A stretch of 8,007 nucleotides of DNA from Flavobacteriaceae bacterium (GTDB lineage Bacteria > Bacteroidota > Bacteroidia > Flavobacteriales > Flavobacteriaceae): contig CANEXR010000119.1 of NCBI GenBank assembly GCA_947443815.1, forward strand, positions 1 through 8,007, in the 5' to 3' direction. The translations under genes and the position numbers were made by a program. This document shows, in pieces, positions 1-6,465 of the stretch (positions are counted from its first letter, which is position 1; each line of letters opens with the position of its first letter). Under the pieces are notes generated by a model. It saw only the letters and a list, made by a program, of their open reading frames with translations. It ran no database searches and was not told where the DNA came from.

Positions 1-694
1 AAATCCAGTGGTCATTTTTGATGATTGCAAAATGGATTTAGCAATTGATTGGGGATTGTTTGCGGCTTTTGCCAATAGTGGACAAGTGTGTACCGCAGGT
101 TCTCGAATTTTGATTCAAGATACTATTTATGATGCGTTTGTAAAACAATTTGTAGAACGTGCCAAAAATATCCAAGTTGGTGATGGAAGTTTAATTGAAA
201 ATACAATGGGACCAATAGTTTCACAAGCCCATTTTGACAAAATTAAAACCTATATCGAAGTGGGTAAAGCAGAAGCAACATTAGCTTTTGGAGGGAATTC
301 TGATGATAGCAAAGGCTTTTTTATTGAACCTACCATTTTTATAAATGTTACTCCAACGATGCGAATTGCCAGAGAAGAAATATTTGGTCCAGTGGTAGCA
401 CTATTGAAATTTTCTACAGAAGAAGAAGCAATTGCAATGGCTAATGATACAGAATATGGGTTGGGTTATGGATTATTCACTCAAGACGTAACTCGGGTAC
501 ATCGTGTAATGCCAAAAATTAGAGCAGGAATTGGCTGGGTCAATTTCTACCATCCTACCTTCAACGAAATGCCTTGGGGCGGATACAAACAATCCGGAAC
601 AGGTAGAGAATTAGGATTATACGGTATCGAAAATTACCTTGAAGTAAAACAAGTCAATATCAATTTGGACACTGATCCAGTAGGTTGGTATTAA
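1..694 (+). CDS. Aldehyde dehydrogenase, betaine/amino-aldehyde type, 3' part only
   Basis: NAD(P)-dependent oxidation of an aldehyde to its acid, expected in the cytoplasm. The gene enters from the left edge; the frame is open from base 2 with residues NP, just after where the family's ELGGK motif would lie, so roughly the first 250 residues are missing. The GTG at 8 is an internal Val codon, not a start. Visible: the active-site motif NSGQVCTAG with catalytic Cys at 89-91, the EEIFGPV motif near 376-396, and the C-terminal PWGGYKQSGTGRELG block near 571-615. The tail resembles Bacillus GbsA and plant betaine/aminoaldehyde dehydrogenases, including the Trp in PWGG. However, the residue six before the Cys, Trp in spinach BADH, is Ala here, so betaine aldehyde cannot be assumed. 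With the neighbouring amine oxidase and SSADH, 4-aminobutanal or a similar amino-aldehyde is a reasonable guess. The ALDH family call is very secure; the substrate is not. Confidence 0.93.
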   Translation, partial: NPVVIFDDCKMDLAIDWGLFAAFANSGQVCTAGSRILIQDTIYDAFVKQFVERAKNIQVGDGSLIENTMGPIVSQAHFDKIKTYIEVGKAEATLAFGGNSDDSKGFFIEPTIFINVTPTMRIAREEIFGPVVALLKFSTEEEAIAMANDTEYGLGYGLFTQDVTRVHRVMPKIRAGIGWVNFYHPTFNEMPWGGYKQSGTGRELGLYGIENYLEVKQVNINLDTDPVGWY

Positions 695-744
695 TAATTT
701 AATGATGGAAAGATTTAATAATTTAAAAAGTTTGTGAAAGCAGA

Positions 745-775
745 TTTTCAATTTTTCAATTTTTCAATTTTTTAA
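745..775 (+). repeat. 8-bp tandem repeat (TTTTTCAA-like, about 4 units)
   Basis: Four consecutive near-identical units lie in the gap before the SSADH gene: TTTTCAA (745-751), TTTTTCAA (752-759), TTTTTCAA (760-767) and TTTTTTAA (768-775). They end 19 bp before the ATG at 795. An imperfect inverted repeat flanks them (714-730 against 777-794). The repeat is seen directly; any effect on expression is inference. It could simply be low-complexity AT sequence. Confidence 0.6.
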
Positions 776-794
776 TCTTTTAAATTTTATTAAA

Positions 795-2147
795 ATGATA
801 TTCAAATCTATAAATCCATTTACGCAAGCTGTAATTGCAGAGCACGAAATCTTGACCAATGCACAATTGAATCAAAAATTAGAATTAGCTGCAATAGCTT
901 TTAAGAGCTGGCGCACAACCTCTTTTCAAGAAAGAGCAGATAAAATGCAAAAATTTGCTTCTATTTTGCGGGCTAATAAAGCGGAATTGGGACTGCTTAT
1001 TACTAATGAAATGGGTAAAATTCTGACTGAGGGTATAGCTGAAGTAGAAAAATCAGCTGGGAATTGTGAATTTTATGCTGAGAATGCTGAAAAAATGTTG
1101 AAAGACGAGCATTATGACACCCCTTTTAAAAGCCTTTCTGTTTATGATCCATTAGGAGCTGTTTTTGCTATTATGCCTTGGAATTATCCTTTTTGGCAAG
1201 TGTTACGCTATGCAGCACCAGCAATTATGGCAGGAAATGTTACGCTTTTGAAACATGCCCCAAATGTTATTGGTTGTGCCAAAGCTATCGAAAATGCCTT
1301 TTTAGAAGCGGGTTTTCCAGAAGGTGTTTTTCAACAAATTAATATTGATATTCCACAAGTAGAAAGTGTTATTGCTGCTGATATTGTTCATGGAATTACT
1401 TTAACAGGTAGTGAAATGGCAGGTTCTTCCGTAGCGGCTTTGGCCGGAAAACACATCAAAAAATCGGTTATGGAACTTGGAGGCTCTGATGCTTTTATTA
1501 TTCTTAATGATGCCGATATCGAAAAAGCAGCAACTGTAGCCACGCAATCTAGAATGCTAAATGCTGGTCAAGCCTGTATTTGTGCCAAGCGTTTTATTGT
1601 TACCGAAAAAGTTGCTGAAGAATTTTCGACCTTATTTGCACAAAAAGTACATGCATTGCAACAGGGAAATCCATTACTAGAAGGAATTCACATGGGACCA
1701 TTAGCACGATTGGATTTATCCGAAAAATTAGATAGTCAATTGGATAAAGCTTTACAACAAGGAGCTAAATTACTAGTTGGAGGAGCTCGTGAGGGCTGTA
1801 ATTTTCAACCTACATTAATTGATTTTGTGGATGCGAATAATATTGCTTTTCAAGAAGAAACTTTTGGACCATTAGCCACAATAGTAAGAGCAAAAGATGA
1901 AAATGATGCGATTACTATAGCTAATAACCACCGATATGGATTGGCGGCAGCTATTTGGACAGAAGACCGTGATAAAGCCTATCATTTAGCTAGAAGAATT
2001 GAAGCAGGTAATGTCTTTGTAAATTCCTTAGTTCGTTCGGATTCTCGAATTCCTTTTGGAGGCACAAAAAAATCAGGCTACGGGAGAGAATTATCCGAAA
2101 TAGGAATCAAAGAATTTATGAATATGAAGTCCTTGATTATTGAATAA
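795..2147 (+). CDS. sad: NAD(P)-dependent succinate-semialdehyde dehydrogenase, Sad/YneI type
   Basis: Oxidises succinate semialdehyde to succinate, the last step of GABA and putrescine breakdown, in the cytoplasm. The protein has 450 residues, matching the short Sad/YneI class (about 460) rather than the longer GabD class. Visible: PWN with the oxyanion-hole Asn130, cofactor-binding Lys153 in LLKHAPN, a TGS motif at 204-206, general-base Glu227 in ELGGSD, catalytic Cys261 in NAGQACICAKRF, EETFGP at 354-359, and FGGTKKSGYGREL near 421-433. The phrases LLKHAPN, ELGGSD and the C-terminal block follow E. coli YneI closely as I remember it. The ATG at 795 is chosen because the N-terminus (SINPF) aligns with the family start; there is no Shine-Dalgarno, as usual in Bacteroidota. 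It starts 100 bp after the preceding ALDH and ends 37 bp before the amine oxidase, so all three are probably co-transcribed. Related semialdehydes such as glutarate semialdehyde could also be substrates. Confidence 0.9.
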   Translation: MIFKSINPFTQAVIAEHEILTNAQLNQKLELAAIAFKSWRTTSFQERADKMQKFASILRANKAELGLLITNEMGKILTEGIAEVEKSAGNCEFYAENAEKMLKDEHYDTPFKSLSVYDPLGAVFAIMPWNYPFWQVLRYAAPAIMAGNVTLLKHAPNVIGCAKAIENAFLEAGFPEGVFQQINIDIPQVESVIAADIVHGITLTGSEMAGSSVAALAGKHIKKSVMELGGSDAFIILNDADIEKAATVATQSRMLNAGQACICAKRFIVTEKVAEEFSTLFAQKVHALQQGNPLLEGIHMGPLARLDLSEKLDSQLDKALQQGAKLLVGGAREGCNFQPTLIDFVDANNIAFQEETFGPLATIVRAKDENDAITIANNHRYGLAAAIWTEDRDKAYHLARRIEAGNVFVNSLVRSDSRIPFGGTKKSGYGRELSEIGIKEFMNMKSLIIE

Positions 2148-2166
2148 AAAATATATTTACTATTGC

Positions 2167-2180
2167 TAACTAAACCAAAG
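2167..2180 (+). promoter_or_regulatory. A-rich leader element shared with the TorF gene
   Basis: TAACTAAACCAAAG lies four bases before the ATG of the amine oxidase gene. The first 13 bases recur exactly at 3902-3914 before the TorF-type gene. There is no purine Shine-Dalgarno at either gene, so this probably acts as the unstructured, A-rich initiation region typical of Bacteroidota. That role is inferred from knowledge of the phylum. Confidence 0.4.
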
Positions 2181-2184
2181 TACT

Positions 2185-3864
2185 ATGAAAAATCCAAAAT
2201 CAACTGTGTTAAAGAATATTCTTTTGAATTTGAAAATAGCCCAATTTTCAAATGAAAATCCCGAAATCGAAGTTGACACTATTGTTGCTTTTAAAAATGC
2301 TGATGCAGTAAGCAGAAGAAAATTTGTAGGGGATATTGCTAAATTTAGTTTATTAACAGGTATTGTAGGAGTTTCATTAGTAAGTTGTAAAAAAGCGGAA
2401 GAACAGCATGGAAATGTTGTTGATAAAGGCGGAAAAAAAATCAGTACGGATAAAAAAATTGTTGTTATTGGAGCAGGTATGGCAGGTTTAAATGCAGCCT
2501 ATCAATTGAGTAAATTAGGTATTAATGCCAATGTCTATGAAGGGAGTTTTCGTGTAGGAGGTCGAATTTTAACTCATTATAATGATGCATTACAAATGGG
2601 AATTCATCCTGAATTTGGAGGGGATTTCATAGATTCTATTCATGAAGATATGCTTGCTTTATCAAAAGAATTCAATTTGGAATTAATTGATATGTATGCA
2701 GAATCTAAAGCTGCTAATTTAGTTCATGAGACTTTTTTCTTTGATGGAAGGCATATTCCGGAAGAGGAAATTATAAAAGAATTCAAAAAAATAGCTCCAA
2801 AAATGCTCAAAGATGCCGAGAGTTTGGGCGAAGATTATGATACACCAGCAGCTTTGGTTTTGGATAAAATGACTTTAAAAGACTATATCAACTCTTTGAA
2901 TTGTAAGCCTTGGTTGAAGGACATTTTAACTGCCGCATTTTTAGCTGAATTTGGATTAGATACATCAGAACAATCTGCTATAAACATGTTGGATATGATT
3001 GATACTGATACTTCTGAAGGATTTAAAGTATTTGGGGATAGCGATGAGAAATACAGAATTAAAGAAGGAAATTCGAAATTAATAGAACATTTAGTATCAA
3101 AATTACCACAGCCTGTTGTGCTTAATTCAATACTTACAGGAATTTCCAAAAAGGGAGACAGCTACACTTTATCATTCAAAAACAAAGAGGATATAACTGC
3201 GGATTATGTAATTCTTACAATTCCTTTTACCATGCTTCGGGATGTAAAAATGGATTTGCCAGATATGACTCCTGAAAAAAAGAACTCAATTCAAGAATTA
3301 GGATATGGGCAAAACAATAAACTTTTTTTAGGATATGAAAACAGACCTTGGCGGGAAGGTAAAAATAAATTTTATGGATATTTATTCCATAAAGATATTC
3401 ATGATGGTTGGGATTCGAGTAGCATAAAAAGTATTGCAAGTAATAAAGGAGCTTATTGTTGTTTTTTTGGAGGAGATGAATCCATCAGACTTTCCAAAGT
3501 AGCTATTAACAATCCTTATGCACCACCAAATCATATTTGGAAGACCGATTTACCACAAATTGATATTGATAAATATGTAAATGAAATGGAACAAGTTTTT
3601 CCAGGTGCAAAAAAGGCTTATGTAGGTAAACATGTTTTTGCCTGTTGGTCCTCCTATCCATTCGTAAAAGCAAGTTACACCTGTCCGAAACCAGGGCAAT
3701 GGAATACAGCAATGCTTTATACTAGTGAACCCATTGGGAATGTATATTTTGCTGGTGAACATTGCAGTGTCGACTACCAAGGATTCATGAATGGAGCCGC
3801 AGAAACGGGAAGATTAGCCGCTGAGCAAATTATTAAAAAAATAAAAAAAGGGGAATTAAAATAG
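2185..3864 (+). CDS. Flavin monoamine oxidase family protein with Tat-type lipoprotein signal
   Basis: FAD-dependent oxidase of amines or amino acids, expected to give an aldehyde or keto acid, ammonia and H2O2. In its 559 residues: a 43-residue polar N-region; twin-arginine motif SRRKFVG at 43-49; a hydrophobic stretch ending in Cys68 (SLVSC), a plausible lipobox; the FAD dinucleotide fold IGAGMAG at 95-101 with Glu119 for the ribose and RVGGR at 123-127; Lys379 in NNKLFLGY, aligning with the flavin-N5 lysine of MAO (human MAO-B Lys296); and a C-terminal FAD block, YFAGEH at 521-526 followed by a Gly-rich helix. The covalent-flavin Cys of MAO aligns with Ser497 (KASYT), so FAD is probably non-covalent. 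The Tat signal fits export of a folded flavoprotein, tethered in the periplasm or outer membrane. ATG 2185 is used because the next in-frame Met is residue 99, inside the FAD fold. It lies 37 bp after the SSADH. Family secure; substrate (polyamine, aromatic amine or L-amino acid) open. Confidence 0.88.
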   Translation: MKNPKSTVLKNILLNLKIAQFSNENPEIEVDTIVAFKNADAVSRRKFVGDIAKFSLLTGIVGVSLVSCKKAEEQHGNVVDKGGKKISTDKKIVVIGAGMAGLNAAYQLSKLGINANVYEGSFRVGGRILTHYNDALQMGIHPEFGGDFIDSIHEDMLALSKEFNLELIDMYAESKAANLVHETFFFDGRHIPEEEIIKEFKKIAPKMLKDAESLGEDYDTPAALVLDKMTLKDYINSLNCKPWLKDILTAAFLAEFGLDTSEQSAINMLDMIDTDTSEGFKVFGDSDEKYRIKEGNSKLIEHLVSKLPQPVVLNSILTGISKKGDSYTLSFKNKEDITADYVILTIPFTMLRDVKMDLPDMTPEKKNSIQELGYGQNNKLFLGYENRPWREGKNKFYGYLFHKDIHDGWDSSSIKSIASNKGAYCCFFGGDESIRLSKVAINNPYAPPNHIWKTDLPQIDIDKYVNEMEQVFPGAKKAYVGKHVFACWSSYPFVKASYTCPKPGQWNTAMLYTSEPIGNVYFAGEHCSVDYQGFMNGAAETGRLAAEQIIKKIKKGELK

Positions 3865-3873
3865 CTTCCGCTG

Positions 3874-3892
3874 AATTGATTTTTAATCAATT
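3874..3892 (+). promoter_or_regulatory. AT-rich hairpin in the amine oxidase-TorF gap
   Basis: AATTGATT (3874-3881) and AATCAATT (3885-3892) form a perfect 8-bp stem with a 3-base loop, 10 bp after the amine oxidase stop. There is no T-tract behind it and little GC, so it is not a convincing terminator. It could be a processing or pausing site, or a palindromic protein-binding site. Only the palindrome itself is seen. Confidence 0.3.
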
Positions 3893-3937
3893 ATAAATAA
3901 TTAACTAAACCAAATAACAATTAAAACCAAAGTAAAC

Positions 3938-4786
3938 ATGAAAAAAGTAGTTCTAATTTTTGCATTAATGTTAACTAGTAGCTTAACATTCGCACAAGAT
4001 ACACCGCCTGTAGAGCCGGCTAAAGAAGAAGCTGAACCTAAGCTTACAGCAGCAATAGATGTTGTTTATCCTTATCTATGGAGAGGAGTAAGGTATTATG
4101 GGGATAAAGTAGCTTTTCAACCCTATCTTAATTATTCAATTACAGATAAGTTATCTGTAGGTGTTTGGGCCACAACCAATTTCTCTAATGCTGCTGATGC
4201 CTATAATGAGTTTGATTGGAATATTTCTTATCAAATATCACCAGTAGTGTCAATAATGTTGAGCGATTATTATTGGCCAGCTACAAAAAATAATTTGGAT
4301 TGGGAAAAAAGTAATTATTTTGATTATTCAGAAGGATCTGCACAAACACTTGATCTCTCCTTCATGTTTGATTTTTCTGAAAAAGGAGTGCCTTTAGATT
4401 TTCAATGGAGTACTTTTATTGGTGGTAACGATTATAAATACAATGATGAGGGCGTTAGAACTTCAAGAGCTTTTTCAAGTTATGCCGAAATTGGGTATAC
4501 TAAAACTTTTGAAAGTATTGGTGTTGATATCAGACCTTTTGTTGGAGCTGTAATTATAAACGGAGGATACTATGGAACAGATGCTAATGGGAAAGCAGGT
4601 TTTACATTTACTAATGTTGGTGTAAATGTTGCCAAAGAAATTAAAATTTCTGAGAATTATAGTATTCCTGTATTTGTTAGATATACTAATAATGATTATG
4701 GGGTTCAAGAGTTTGATGCAGCTGATAATTTAATTAAAACAACTCGAAATTTCTTTTCGGCAGGGATGACTTTTACAATCAAATAA
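3938..4786 (+). CDS. TorF-type (Gcw_chp) outer-membrane beta-barrel protein
   Basis: Predicted outer-membrane barrel, probably a small channel or porin; its cargo is unknown. The 282-residue protein starts with a signal peptide at 1-19 (Lys-Lys, hydrophobic core, TFA cut before Gln20), then a short Pro/Glu-rich linker (20-34). The Gcw_chp signature follows: alternating aromatic strands with YPYLWRGV at 44-51, QPYLNY at 61-66, EFDWNISY at 91-98 and SDYYWP at 109-114, continuing as amphipathic strands to the end. The C-terminus ends TFTIK, not in the usual terminal aromatic. Start ATG 3938 is fixed by the signal peptide. It follows the amine oxidase by 73 bp, shares a 13-bp leader element with it, and is followed by a strong terminator, so it is probably the last gene of the operon. 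It may admit the amine substrate; that is inference. Family call from sequence pattern, fairly sure. Confidence 0.8.
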   Translation: MKKVVLIFALMLTSSLTFAQDTPPVEPAKEEAEPKLTAAIDVVYPYLWRGVRYYGDKVAFQPYLNYSITDKLSVGVWATTNFSNAADAYNEFDWNISYQISPVVSIMLSDYYWPATKNNLDWEKSNYFDYSEGSAQTLDLSFMFDFSEKGVPLDFQWSTFIGGNDYKYNDEGVRTSRAFSSYAEIGYTKTFESIGVDIRPFVGAVIINGGYYGTDANGKAGFTFTNVGVNVAKEIKISENYSIPVFVRYTNNDYGVQEFDAADNLIKTTRNFFSAGMTFTIK

Positions 4787-4804
4787 GCCTTTTTTTTTAA
4801 AATT

Positions 4805-4847
4805 AAAACTGTTATTCACATTTTTGTGTTTAACAGTTTTTTTTTTT
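4805..4847 (+). terminator. Rho-independent terminator after the TorF-type gene
   Basis: AAAACTGTTA (4805-4814) pairs perfectly with TAACAGTTTT (4831-4840), with an inner CACA/TGTG stem (4817-4820 with 4825-4828). A run of 11 T follows (4837-4847, partly in the stem). It starts 19 bp after the stop codon and should end the amine-catabolism transcript. Confidence 0.85.
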
Positions 4848-4891
4848 GTTTTCAATTCATGATTTTTTTATAAAATAATTTATAGGTTAAT

Positions 4892-4991
4892 AAATAGGGG
4901 GTATGACTGCATTTTATTGATTTTATTTTCAATAAAACGCCATAAAAACATTTTATTTTTTAATTACCCCCTTATTTTTTGTGTTTTTTTC
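4892..4991 (+). ncRNA. Predicted three-way-junction RNA element with terminator-like tail
   Basis: The outer stem AGGGGGTA (4896-4903) pairs with TACCCCCT (4965-4972) and extends four more pairs past a bulged T4973 (4892-4895 with 4974-4977). Inside are two hairpins. The first is TTTTATTG (4912-4919) with CAATAAAA (4930-4937), lengthened by GC/GC (4909-4910 with 4939-4940). The second is ATAAAA (4942-4947) with TTTTAT (4951-4956). A U-rich stretch follows to 4990. The five consecutive G-C pairs stand out sharply in this AT-rich region. It may be a second, tandem terminator, a leader element, or the 3' end of a small RNA. No clear promoter precedes it. Pairings were found by eye. Confidence 0.4.
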
Positions 4992-5031
4992 TAAAAATTG
5001 CATTATCAAATTTTCAAAAATGCTACTTAAA

Positions 5032-5048
5032 AATAGAGATTATCTATT
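5032..5048. promoter_or_regulatory. Operator-like inverted repeat
   Basis: AATAGA (5032-5037) and TCTATT (5043-5048) are perfect reverse complements around a 5-base centre. The site lies about 115 bp upstream of the promoter candidate for the porin gene. It has no T-tract. It could bind a dimeric regulator, but in AT-rich DNA a 6-bp arm may be chance. Confidence 0.22.
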
Positions 5049-5080
5049 ATTTCTTCATGATTTTTAGTTATCAATAATTC

Positions 5081-5097
5081 TTGTCCAAAAGAGACAA
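5081..5097. promoter_or_regulatory. Operator-like inverted repeat TTGTC-N7-GACAA
   Basis: TTGTC (5081-5085) and GACAA (5093-5097) are inverted copies separated by seven bases, about 70 bp upstream of the promoter candidate for the porin gene. The arms are short but contain G and C in an otherwise AT-only neighbourhood. A regulator-binding role is inferred only. Confidence 0.22.
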
Positions 5098-5164
5098 AAA
5101 AGTAATTATAATTTATTTAACTAAAATAAAAGTTAATAAATTCGCCCTTGAAAGATGGTGTAAT

Positions 5165-5194
5165 TTGCTAAAAAAAAGGAAGTTTTAGTATTTG
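5165..5194 (+). promoter_or_regulatory. Bacteroidota-type promoter candidate for the porin gene
   Basis: TTG at 5165-5167 (inside TTTG) is followed after 18 bases by TAGTATTTG (5186-5194). The known Flavobacterium consensus is a -33 TTG and a -7 TAnnTTTG; here the -7 element has one extra base between TA and TTTG. Transcription would start near 5200, giving a leader of about 85 bases. A match by eye, not proof. Confidence 0.35.
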
Positions 5195-5285
5195 TTTTTT
5201 TATTAAAATGAAGAAAATCAGCTTTCCATCAAAAAATAAAACTAAATAATAACCAAACTAGATTACTAATTAAATTAAACTAAAC

Positions 5286-6347
5286 ATGAAAAAAGCAGGA
5301 CTAATTTTAGCATTATTGCTAACAACAACTTTGACATTTGCACAAGAAACTCCAGCGCCCGCACCAGCTACAACTTTTGCAGGTTCAGCCGATATGTATT
5401 ACAAATATGATTTTGCTAATAATCCGGGTAATAATAAAACAAGTTTTACAAATTCCAGTAACTCATTTGAGTTGGGTATGGCTTCGATTGAAGCTTCACA
5501 TAAAATGGGAAAAGCATCAGTTTTCGTTGATTTAGGTTTCGGAAAAAGAGCCGCTGATTTCTCTTATAATGATACTGCCCCAAATGATAACGCTACATTT
5601 TTAATTAAACAATTAAATTTTACTTATGAATTTTCAGATAAGTTTAAAGTAGTGGCAGGTAGTTTTGGAACACATATTGGATACGAATTAGTTGATGCAG
5701 TTGATAATAAAAACTATAGTATGTCTTATGCTTTTACAAACGGACCTTTCTTTAATACCGGTGTTAAAGCACAATATACATCTGGTAAATTTGGTTTTAT
5801 GTTTGGAATAACTAATCCAACGGATTTTAAAACGGCTATCGATAGTGGGACAGATCAAAAAACATACATAGGTCAAATTTCATACGCAGGTGAAACAAGT
5901 AATATTTACCTAAACTTTACTTCAGGAAGTAATAATCCGGCTTCCGAAACAAATGCAACCCAATTTGATATTGTTGCAACTAAAAAAATAAGTGATAAAT
6001 TGTCGTTAGGATTTAACGGAACCTATGCCTCTCTTAAAGATGATAAATTGAACTCATTGGATGCTAGTTGGTTTGCTTTAGTTGGATATGCTAGTTATTC
6101 AGCTTCTGATAAAGTTACTTTGGCGTATAGAATGGAGTATTTTGATGATGCTGATGCTGCAAAATATCTTGTTCTTGATAATAAAATATTTGCTAATACT
6201 TTATCGTTAAATTATAAAGAAGGTAATTTTACTTTCATTCCTGAGGTAAGATTTGACAATTCATCAAAAGATATTTTCTTCAAAAGCGACGGAATGGCTT
6301 CTAAGTCAGCGGGTAATATTTTGTTTGCAACAACTTATTCATTCTAA
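5286..6347 (+). CDS. Porin-like outer-membrane beta-barrel protein (BBP2/OmpL-like)
   Basis: Predicted outer-membrane porin of unknown solute range. The 353-residue protein has a signal peptide at 1-19 (TFA cut before Gln20), a Pro/Ala-rich linker at 21-29, then a barrel of alternating strands rich in Gly, Asn and aromatics. It opens with AGSADMYYKYDF (32-43) and NSFELGMASIEASHKMG (59-75), typical of the putative beta-barrel porin-2 group, and ends in Phe353, the usual C-terminal signal for barrel assembly. Start ATG 5286 is fixed by the signal peptide. It has its own promoter candidate and a strong terminator, so it is probably transcribed alone after a 499-bp gap. Its signal-peptide DNA is about three-quarters identical to that of the upstream TorF-type gene, although the mature proteins look unrelated. 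Porins of this kind can stand beside ammonium or nitrogen uptake genes in Flavobacteria; that is a recollection, not shown here. Confidence 0.75.
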   Translation: MKKAGLILALLLTTTLTFAQETPAPAPATTFAGSADMYYKYDFANNPGNNKTSFTNSSNSFELGMASIEASHKMGKASVFVDLGFGKRAADFSYNDTAPNDNATFLIKQLNFTYEFSDKFKVVAGSFGTHIGYELVDAVDNKNYSMSYAFTNGPFFNTGVKAQYTSGKFGFMFGITNPTDFKTAIDSGTDQKTYIGQISYAGETSNIYLNFTSGSNNPASETNATQFDIVATKKISDKLSLGFNGTYASLKDDKLNSLDASWFALVGYASYSASDKVTLAYRMEYFDDADAAKYLVLDNKIFANTLSLNYKEGNFTFIPEVRFDNSSKDIFFKSDGMASKSAGNILFATTYSF

Positions 6348-6365
6348 TAAAGATTTTTTTTTTTG

Positions 6366-6401
6366 CTGCCAAAATGCTTCCTAGTATTTTGGCAGTTTTT
6401 T
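6366..6401 (+). terminator. Rho-independent terminator after the porin gene
   Basis: CTGCCAAAAT (6366-6375) pairs perfectly with ATTTTGGCAG (6386-6395). The stem extends by G-T, C-G and T-A pairs to a four-base TCCT loop (6379-6382). Six T follow (6396-6401). It lies 19 bp after the stop codon and points in the + direction. Confidence 0.88.
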
Positions 6402-6465
6402 ATTTTATATAAAATATAATTTTTAAAATATAATAGAGTCTTTGAATAAATATTTTTATTTTATA

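Larger units (their letters stand above)
4787..5285. other. 499-bp intergenic region between the two barrel genes
   Basis: No credible coding region is seen on either strand. It contains the TorF-type terminator (4805-4847), a predicted branched RNA or second terminator (4892-4991), palindromes at 5032-5048 and 5081-5097, and a promoter candidate (5165-5194). The rest is very AT-rich filler with poly-T and poly-A tracts. It is by far the longest non-coding stretch in the window. Confidence 0.7.

Noticed and set aside
8..10. GTG at 8 as the start of the first gene
   Set aside because: The frame is open to the left edge and the protein begins just after the family's ELGGK motif, so the codon is internal.
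2883..3780. Antisense open frames of 68-88 codons opposite the amine oxidase gene
   Set aside because: They lie fully inside a gene with clear family motifs, have no export or domain signature of their own, and their composition is what the opposite strand of an AT-rich gene gives.
4475..4708. 77-codon antisense open frame within the TorF-type gene
   Set aside because: A shadow of the barrel gene: biased Asn/Ile/Ser composition and no start context.
4892..4977. Inverted repeat as ends of a small transposable element (MITE)
   Set aside because: The G5/C5 arms are short, no target-site duplication is visible, and no second copy lies in the window; a structured RNA or terminator explains it better.
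5338..5535. 65-codon open frame in another + frame within the porin gene
   Set aside because: It overlaps the porin's mature region entirely and has no recognisable features.
5688..5876. 62-codon antisense open frame within the porin gene
   Set aside because: Shadow of the barrel-coding frame; no supporting leader or motif.
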